The notes beneath the pieces were generated by a model, which was not told the origin of the DNA, did not search any database, and saw nothing but the letters and a program-made list of their open reading frames with translations. Positions 58,081 through 64,000 of a stretch of 64,000 nt of DNA are shown one piece after another (position 1 is the first letter of the stretch; every line of letters begins with the position of its first letter). Source of the DNA: Epiperipatus broadwayi (Eukaryota; Onychophora; Udeonychophora; Euonychophora; Peripatidae); NCBI GenBank assembly GCA_028023455.1, contig JAQFVV010012418.1:6073244-6137243 (forward strand). Direction: 5' to 3'. Position numbers and translations under genes: made by a program.

Positions 58081-58385
58081 TCCTAATAAGTTTCATATGG
58101 AAGGCTAGGAAGATTGATAAAAGAACTTGCCCAGACCATTTGGCAATTCAGACCTGGGAACAACTAACAATATAAGTTTCAAGATTCTATGTATGATGCC
58201 CCTAACCTTATAAGGACTGATTCCTCCCCCTATTGCTGTGATAAAAGGGATGGAATGACCTACCTCCTAACTCTCCTATCTGAACTGTAACCCTGAAGAC
58301 CCATTCCAGACAATGCTTGTTAACATCTCTAACTATTGCCTGTATACACAATTATGTACCTTGCTCTATAAATAAATAAAACATC

Positions 58386-60449
58386 TTTTGAAATGAGAAA
58401 TGCTATATCACTTGAAATAAATACAAATATGCAACAGAAAAGTATTAACTGTGATTTAAAAAAACAAGAAGAAAGAAAAGTTGGAGACAGTATAAGACAA
58501 TGCAAGCAGCATAAAGGTGAATATTACATTTCAAACAAAATCTGAAGATACAAGAATTGAGTTTGGTAGAACCTAAAATTGATGATCTAAAAGTAGTAAA
58601 TTTTTATAATGATGCTATTGAAGAGAAAATTCAAATTGATGCATCCATGAAATCACATACTTTGGTAAAAGAAACTTTAAAGCATGAAATGATAAAAACA
58701 ACTAAACTGTAAATGAAAGTATACAAAATAAATAGGGAATATAGGAATCATGACCTTAATGAAATAAAGATATAAAAAGCTATTAAAAGTGATAAGTTAG
58801 GAAAAGCTTTTTGAGATGATATTTCAGCATAAGATGGAAGAAAATATAGCATAAAATATGATGAAAATGAATTTTGTTATAAAAATAAATAAATCAGAAA
58901 TTGATATTCGAGCTTATCAAGCAATGGATAATGACAACTTTATTAGGTATGATATTAAACAAAAATATCAAGAGCAAAAGATGGAAATGGACTTAAATGT
59001 AATGATGAGGAAAAGTTGAAGGGATAATTCGTTGGTTTAAATATTAATATAGAGGTTGCAAATAATTATGTAGACAATATTAAAAAAAACTACCGAAGAT
59101 AGAAAATGATTATTCTGATGAAAATTAAGAAAAGAAATGATGAACAAACTAAAAATAGAAGTGTTCTACATTAGAATGCCTACAAAGAAAAAAGACTAAA
59201 TATGATAAGAAAATCTAAAAAGATAAATGATCTAATAATATGTTCATGTTTAAATAAACTTGACAAATCAACAAATTCCACTGTCAGTACCGAAACTAAA
59301 AAAAAAAGAAAGTGGAAGTGTAAAAAGAGAGAAAATGGAAGGTCTACTCCAGAATAAAGAGAAAATTAGATTTTTGGGTCATCTCAAATGATATTTCCAC
59401 CACTAAAGAAATATCTGAAGATAAATTGATTTTAAAGGAATAAAGGATGGTCTACTCTCTGATGATTTGGAGCTACAAGCACATTTTTAAGAAGGATAAA
59501 ATGATCAAATTTAAAATAAAATGACAGTATGAAAAGTAGCTGATAAAATAACACAAATTTATTACAAAATGAGAGATGATCAATTTGTTAAAAAGTGATG
59601 CAGAAATTGAAAAGCATTTTCTGTTCAAGTTTGTTGAGATGTGTTCACTTTCTAATAATGGATGAGAATTTGGTACTATGTGAGGCACTATGCTGTTGCG
59701 TGACTTTTTGAAATAGATATATAATAAAGAATAGAAAAATTATATCTATGTAAATAGAAATAACTTTTGATGTTCCTAAGAGATTTATAATTAGTAATTA
59801 AGATTCTTAGCAATATCAAATACTAAAAGTTATCTCTGTTTACATGGATATAATCTCATTTCTATTTTTTATTATAATAACAATCCATGGAAATATTTAA
59901 TTCAATATATATCAGGTGCTACCACAACATACTTCTACAAGGAGTCTACTTATCCATCTGCAAGGCTCAGAAGAAGCAGGGTGTGGTTAAATGTTTGTTG
60001 GATTTATGAACCTATAAAACTCATGAAGTAAATAAGGCTTACTAAGACTCAAAAAAAATTAAGGCTTTATATATTTGGTATTATATTTGATTTTTGTGAG
60101 TTGTGGATAGTTGAACAGTATTAAATTAAGATAATCATTCCAGTCTTCATGCTTCATTGTACATCTTAATGTTATATGGCTGAATTTTTTTATGAATCCA
60201 AGAGTTGATATTTTGTATTCTTTGATATTTGAAGGTCAGTCAAATTTCTAAACAATAAAATCATAAATGTATATCTTTTTATTTATATATTATTATATTG
60301 GTAAAACAATATTTATGAAATTGACTAAAACAAAAATAGTTAGAAAAATAAAGCAAAGTTAAATTTTACAATAGAAATGAAAATGAAAAGTTACATCCAT
60401 TGTCTCATTTTTAAAAGAGAATTATAACACTACAAATTCAATTTCAACT
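58386..60449. other. AT-rich stretch, faint coding-like remnants
   Basis: Lys/Asn/Glu-rich short frames at 58,400-59,350 on the plus strand might be remains of a retroelement protein but have no recognisable motif. From 59,690 to 59,880 an imperfect inverted repeat brackets AGATTTATAATTAGTAATTA (left arm AAATTATATCTATGTAAATA, right arm TGTTTACATGGATATAATCT). Confidence 0.35.
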
Positions 60450-60700
60450 TGAATTAATCACATTACAAAGCTGCATGATCAAAAAAGTTTAATAAAAAAA
60501 ACTGATTAGTGAATTTATATAATTTCCATGTGTGCATTCTAATTATAATATACACATATCATTAGTAATCAATTTAAGAAATTAAAAGAAAATAGCATTA
60601 AAGTTAATACCAGTTAGTTTTTGTAAAGTTTTATTATATAAAAATGATAATTTATATTTTGTGAGGGAAGAGAGAAAAATTAGTTTTAATGCAATAGAAG
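60450..60700 (+). repeat. Diverged repeat, copy 2 (partner at 50,020-50,280)
   Basis: See partner. The two copies share block order over about 250 bases but differ at many positions, so they are old. Confidence 0.55.
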
Positions 60701-62770
60701 TATTACATATTTAATATTAAATGTACTAGGATGATAGCTTAATTAGCTTAATCAACAGGAGCCAACTCTTATGTAGCTTTATACTATATATGCTACGAAA
60801 AGGAATAATTATATAATCTTTATTTTATCCTGCTCAATCTATATGCTATTCATCATTTATTACATAATGAGGGAAACGTATATTTAGATGGACTTGATAC
60901 ATGAAATAACGAGCAAAATATACTTTTAAATGGCCTCAAGGCTAGTCTAATACTTATTACAAAATAAATTTAAGGTTGAGGATTGCATTATTAGAAGCAA
61001 GCCACATTATAAATTTAAAATCAATAAATAATTAATAATAATAAAGAACACAGAGTGAGTTATTATTATTACAACATAGGATTTTGAAACAGTGCAAGCG
61101 AAAAATAACGCTATGAAAATAATTACACGAAGATATTTGAAATATTATTTTTTTAAAACTTTACTAACAATTAAGTGCTTGCTGTTTTGAGGCATTCGCA
61201 TATAATATAAAACTTTAATTAAAATAATCAAAAGGGAAAATATAGACAACTGTAGTGATATATAATTTAGATTAGGAAGAACATTAAATTTGTTTCTTAA
61301 AAAAACAAATTACAAAGTAGGCAGGTCATTTATATTACTTCGGAAATGAATGAATTTAAATAAATTTGAGACATTATTATTTTGACATTAAGGAATGATT
61401 TTAACATTTAATTACATTTAGTTACATTTAGATAGCTTGAGATTTAAGTTTTAGGAATTATTAAATAGGATTATATAGAGCTCTGCAGTTTTGAAATTAA
61501 TTTAACAATGATTATTTAGCTGGAGATATAGGCATTTGAATATCAGGCTTGGTGAGCTGCTTTCTTGGACAAGCTTGGTCATCTTCTTTCATGGTGGTGT
61601 TCTTGTTGCTGCAGCATTGGATGGGAATAAAACCCTGCTGTTCTCTTCTCTTCACAGAGAAACAGATGTTCTCTTCACAGAGAAACAGCAAAGACTTTGC
61701 TTTTCTTAGCCTGACATATTAAATATAAAACTGGCATGAATTCTGGTGGAAACTGCCTTCATAAAATGGGGTCTGTTTTTCTTAATCTTCAAATATAATC
61801 TATTTATATGATTTGCAGCACAAAGCACTTACTCTTTAGGAATTTACTTCACCTCAAAACCCATTAACTCTAAAATTTTCTTTAAAACTCTAAGATTATA
61901 CAATTTGGTTTTAAATCTATCATTTAGATTTCTGAGACATTATAAATTTCCCTTAGGCTGTCAAATAGTGCCGGTCCAATGGTTTTACTGTAAGATCATT
62001 TTGTTGTAAGCAATTTCAATTGTAAAATGATTTTTAATTTTACCTAATGTAGTTGCATCAGTTTAATGGAATTCTTGTTCACAACAAAAAATCATTTTTA
62101 ATTACTAACTAAAAACTTTTCCTTTTAATTACTAAAAAATAAAAATAAAACTTTTAAACATATTTCAATCACACCACCCCTATTTACATTATAATATGGG
62201 TTGGATTATATATCCACATATGAATTTATAATAATGATAAAAATTGATTTCTAACATTAATCCTATAATAAAACATTTTTTATTAAATAGATATTACATG
62301 ACATTTATGAGCTATAATTACTAATCCTGTTTTATTATAATGTTTGTTCAGATGTGTATTAATGCTATATAAGCATCAATGATGGTATATTTTAATGCTT
62401 GATTTTATATAAGATTTGAACATTTAAATAAGATTTGAACTTAGCACAGATGAGTAGAAAGTTAGGATGATGGTGAAATGGTAAGGGGTTGGAAGGTTAC
62501 CATTTCCATATATAATAGATATATAATACATTACATATAGTAACATCTTTATATTTATTTCTTAAGTTGTGTGTTATTCTAAAAAAGCTAGAAACAAAAG
62601 GTCTGTCCACAGAATGTGTAGCATTATGAACTATATATGTATATTAAGAAAGTTAGACAGGACAAGAGCTAGGTTTGATAGTGAAGAGTTTTGGAGAGCA
62701 GCAAGCAGCAAAGTTATCAAGTGAGTAATGAAATTATAGCAAATCAAATAAAAATGTTTTTATTAGAATA
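60701..62770. other. Unassigned stretch upstream of the gag relic
   Basis: Mostly AT-rich. At 61,540-61,700 the sequence is richer in G and C and carries a short duplication of GTTCTCTTCACAGAGAAACA. If the downstream gag is part of an LTR retrotransposon, its 5' LTR and primer-binding site should lie here, but I could not place them. Confidence 0.3.
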
Positions 62771-62779
62771 GACAGTAGT

Positions 62780-63895
62780 ATGAGTGAAGTGTAGGGGATA
62801 TTACATTGAGGTCAGGAAGAGAGATTGTTGAAGACAGTAGAAGCACAGAGGGTGACATAGAAGGGGTAGTGAGCACAAGCCAGTACAGGGAAGAAATTAA
62901 TACAGAAGGGGCCATCATTGTGGAAGATCTAGTTTAAGGAATATCAAAGCAGGAATGTATAAGGGATTTGGATAGAAAGTTGGCTGGTTTGATTGAGAAG
63001 ATGATACAAACCCTTGAAAATAAAGACCAGGAAAACAAACAAATATTTGAGGTTTTGGGAAAAGAAATTAGACAGGGAAGCTGACAGTGCAAGGAAGAAG
63101 TGGCAAAGATTAGGCAAGAGATGAAAGACAGGGATAAACAGTTGGAAGAAAGCAATGTAGAGGTTTTCAAGAACTGTCAATCAGCTGCCAGCAAAATTAT
63201 GAATAAGTTCATCTGGAGTTCACAGGAATGTTTAATAAGAGCCAGGAATGAAATAACAAAGAAATAGCAAGGAACGAAATAACAAAGAAATAGCAAAGGA
63301 AAAATTTAAGACCATTGTAGAACAGTTGGAACAGCAGGAAGTAGTTCTAAAGGAGGAAGTCTCTAAGATAGAAGTGGATTTAAGCAGTAAGTTCCAAGAA
63401 TATGAGGTAGTGCAGAGTCAGATAAGAGATGAGCTATATGAATTGAAGAAAAACTTGGTGCATAGAAATCAAGTGGCAGCCCAAGAAGGGAATATTATCA
63501 CTGAATATATTCAGGAGTTCAAGAAAAACCTTGCAGAAGTGAAGGAGGCACAAAAGGAAAATAGTATCAATTAACTCACTTACTAGTTGTCAAGCCAATG
63601 CACAGTCACACAGATATAGTACAAGATGTTAGCAAGATTACCAATAGTTTTAAGGATGCTTCTAGTAGGGGAGAAATGAAAGGCAGCATGGAAAGTATAA
63701 CAAGCAAAGGAGCATCTGGCCATCCCAGACAGGAATGATTTAAATCTGATGAAAGAGGCAGGTGAATTAAGTACAATAGGATCAAGAGTATCATCATTAA
63801 ATGCACCCATGGGCTTAGCCAAGTTCATCCAGATTAAGTCCTGGTGGGATTTCTGCAATGAGAAACTGCAAAATTTTGATCAATATTTTTCTGTC
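62780..63895 (+). pseudogene. Coiled-coil gag-like relic of an LTR retrotransposon
   Basis: A discontinuous plus-strand frame. It opens with GDITLRSGREIVED near 62,800, where the LRSG motif is typical of the start of Ty3/gypsy-type gag proteins. A long stretch with heptad-like Leu/Ile/Val and Glu/Lys/Gln spacing follows (IRDLDRKLAGLIEKMIQTLE near 62,960; EEVAKIRQEMKDRDKQLEES near 63,100; the 82-codon open frame 63,326-63,574), as in a coiled coil. Near 63,830 come IKSWWDFCNEKL and FDQYFSVMHKTFW, resembling the W..F...F..Y block that starts the capsid-like domain of gag. Stops interrupt the frame (for example near 62,932, 63,086 and 63,267). The element continues beyond the window, where pol should follow. 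The family is inferred, not proven. Confidence 0.5.
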
Positions 63896-64000
63896 ATGCA
63901 TAAAACTTTCTGGGAGTGAGGAATGTCAGGAGGACATTTATCATTCTATACTTAAGTAGACTTATGGGTTGACAGTTAAAAAAATTCTGGGAGGAATGTC
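63896..64000. other. Right edge of the window, continuation of the gag relic
   Basis: Too short to assign. Probably continues the LTR retrotransposon. Confidence 0.3.

Larger units (their letters stand above)
52640..58385 (+). mobile_element. Tx1/L1-like LINE, two decayed ORFs, GC-richer than its surroundings
   Basis: A long element with ORF1 remnants (about 52,690-54,760), an ORF2 endonuclease (about 55,110-55,740), reverse transcriptase (about 56,400-57,110), a C-terminal zinc-binding motif (57,832-57,885), and a 3' end in a simple AAATAAATAAAA tail (about 58,365-58,385). The base composition is markedly richer in G and C than the rest of the window, a sign of relatively recent arrival or different mutational history. 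Many frameshifts and stops mean it cannot encode functional proteins. The exact 5' end is uncertain. Confidence 0.75.

Noticed and set aside
1-64000. tRNA, rRNA, riboswitch and prokaryotic operon signals
   Set aside because: None seen; a eukaryotic intron/transposon context makes bacterial-type regulatory features inapplicable, and no full cloverleaf was recognised.

Overview
This is a eukaryotic, almost certainly invertebrate-metazoan, nuclear window. It is very AT-rich, has long introns with GT-AG splice sites, and is dominated by decayed transposable elements: several non-LTR retrotransposon lineages, a Penelope-like element, Merlin and hAT DNA transposons, fold-back repeats and a gag relic. 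No rRNA, tRNA, CRISPR array or prokaryotic operon was seen. The species cannot be named. The mix of RTE-type LINEs, Penelope, Merlin and a Tx1/L1-like LINE suits several invertebrate groups (arachnids, hemipterans, cnidarians, molluscs).

Host gene, minus strand, positions 1 to about 33,520. Three short exons with good splice sites and matching phase-0 junctions form the 5' end of one gene: a start exon with a good initiation context (33,478-33,519), a serine-rich exon (13,389-13,454) and an acidic exon (3,612-3,725). The introns are about 20.0 kb and 9.7 kb, and the rest of the gene lies below position 1. The product is not identified; the start weakly recalls golgin N-termini. The repeats between 1 and 33.5 kb would then be intronic.

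Repeats inside those introns: an internally deleted RTE copy (1.9-2.75 kb); a second LINE family on the minus strand (4.8-8.6 kb) interrupted by a Penelope fragment and a fold-back element with identical arms; an RTE copy (8.8-11.2 kb); a second copy of LINE family 2 (14.0-15.8 kb); a 5'-truncated RTE with a long ORF but a destroyed catalytic motif (16.1-17.7 kb); older repeats (17.7-28.9 kb); a Merlin element with intact ends and an 8-bp target duplication (29,308-31,189); and rearranged RTE pieces (31.3-31.9 kb).

Upstream of the gene (33.5-64 kb): an RTE copy carrying two nested hairpin elements (34.4-35.6 kb); a short cysteine-rich ORF of unknown status (37.5 kb); the most complete RTE copy, inserted in a TA repeat (39.15-42.39 kb); a cluster of fold-back elements (42.65-43.98 kb) and another (46.9-47.8 kb); a hAT-type MITE with a perfect 8-bp target duplication (46,096-46,461); a 177-bp direct-repeat pair near 52 kb; a GC-richer Tx1/L1-like LINE with decayed ORF1 and ORF2 (about 52.7-58.4 kb); and a coiled-coil gag relic of an LTR retrotransposon running to the window's right edge.

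Most notable: (a) the fold-back family, where the two arms of a copy share variants absent from other copies, suggesting templated correction between arms; (b) the intact-ended Merlin element with an N-terminal transposase stub and internal minisatellite; (c) the host gene split over 30 kb of transposon-filled introns.
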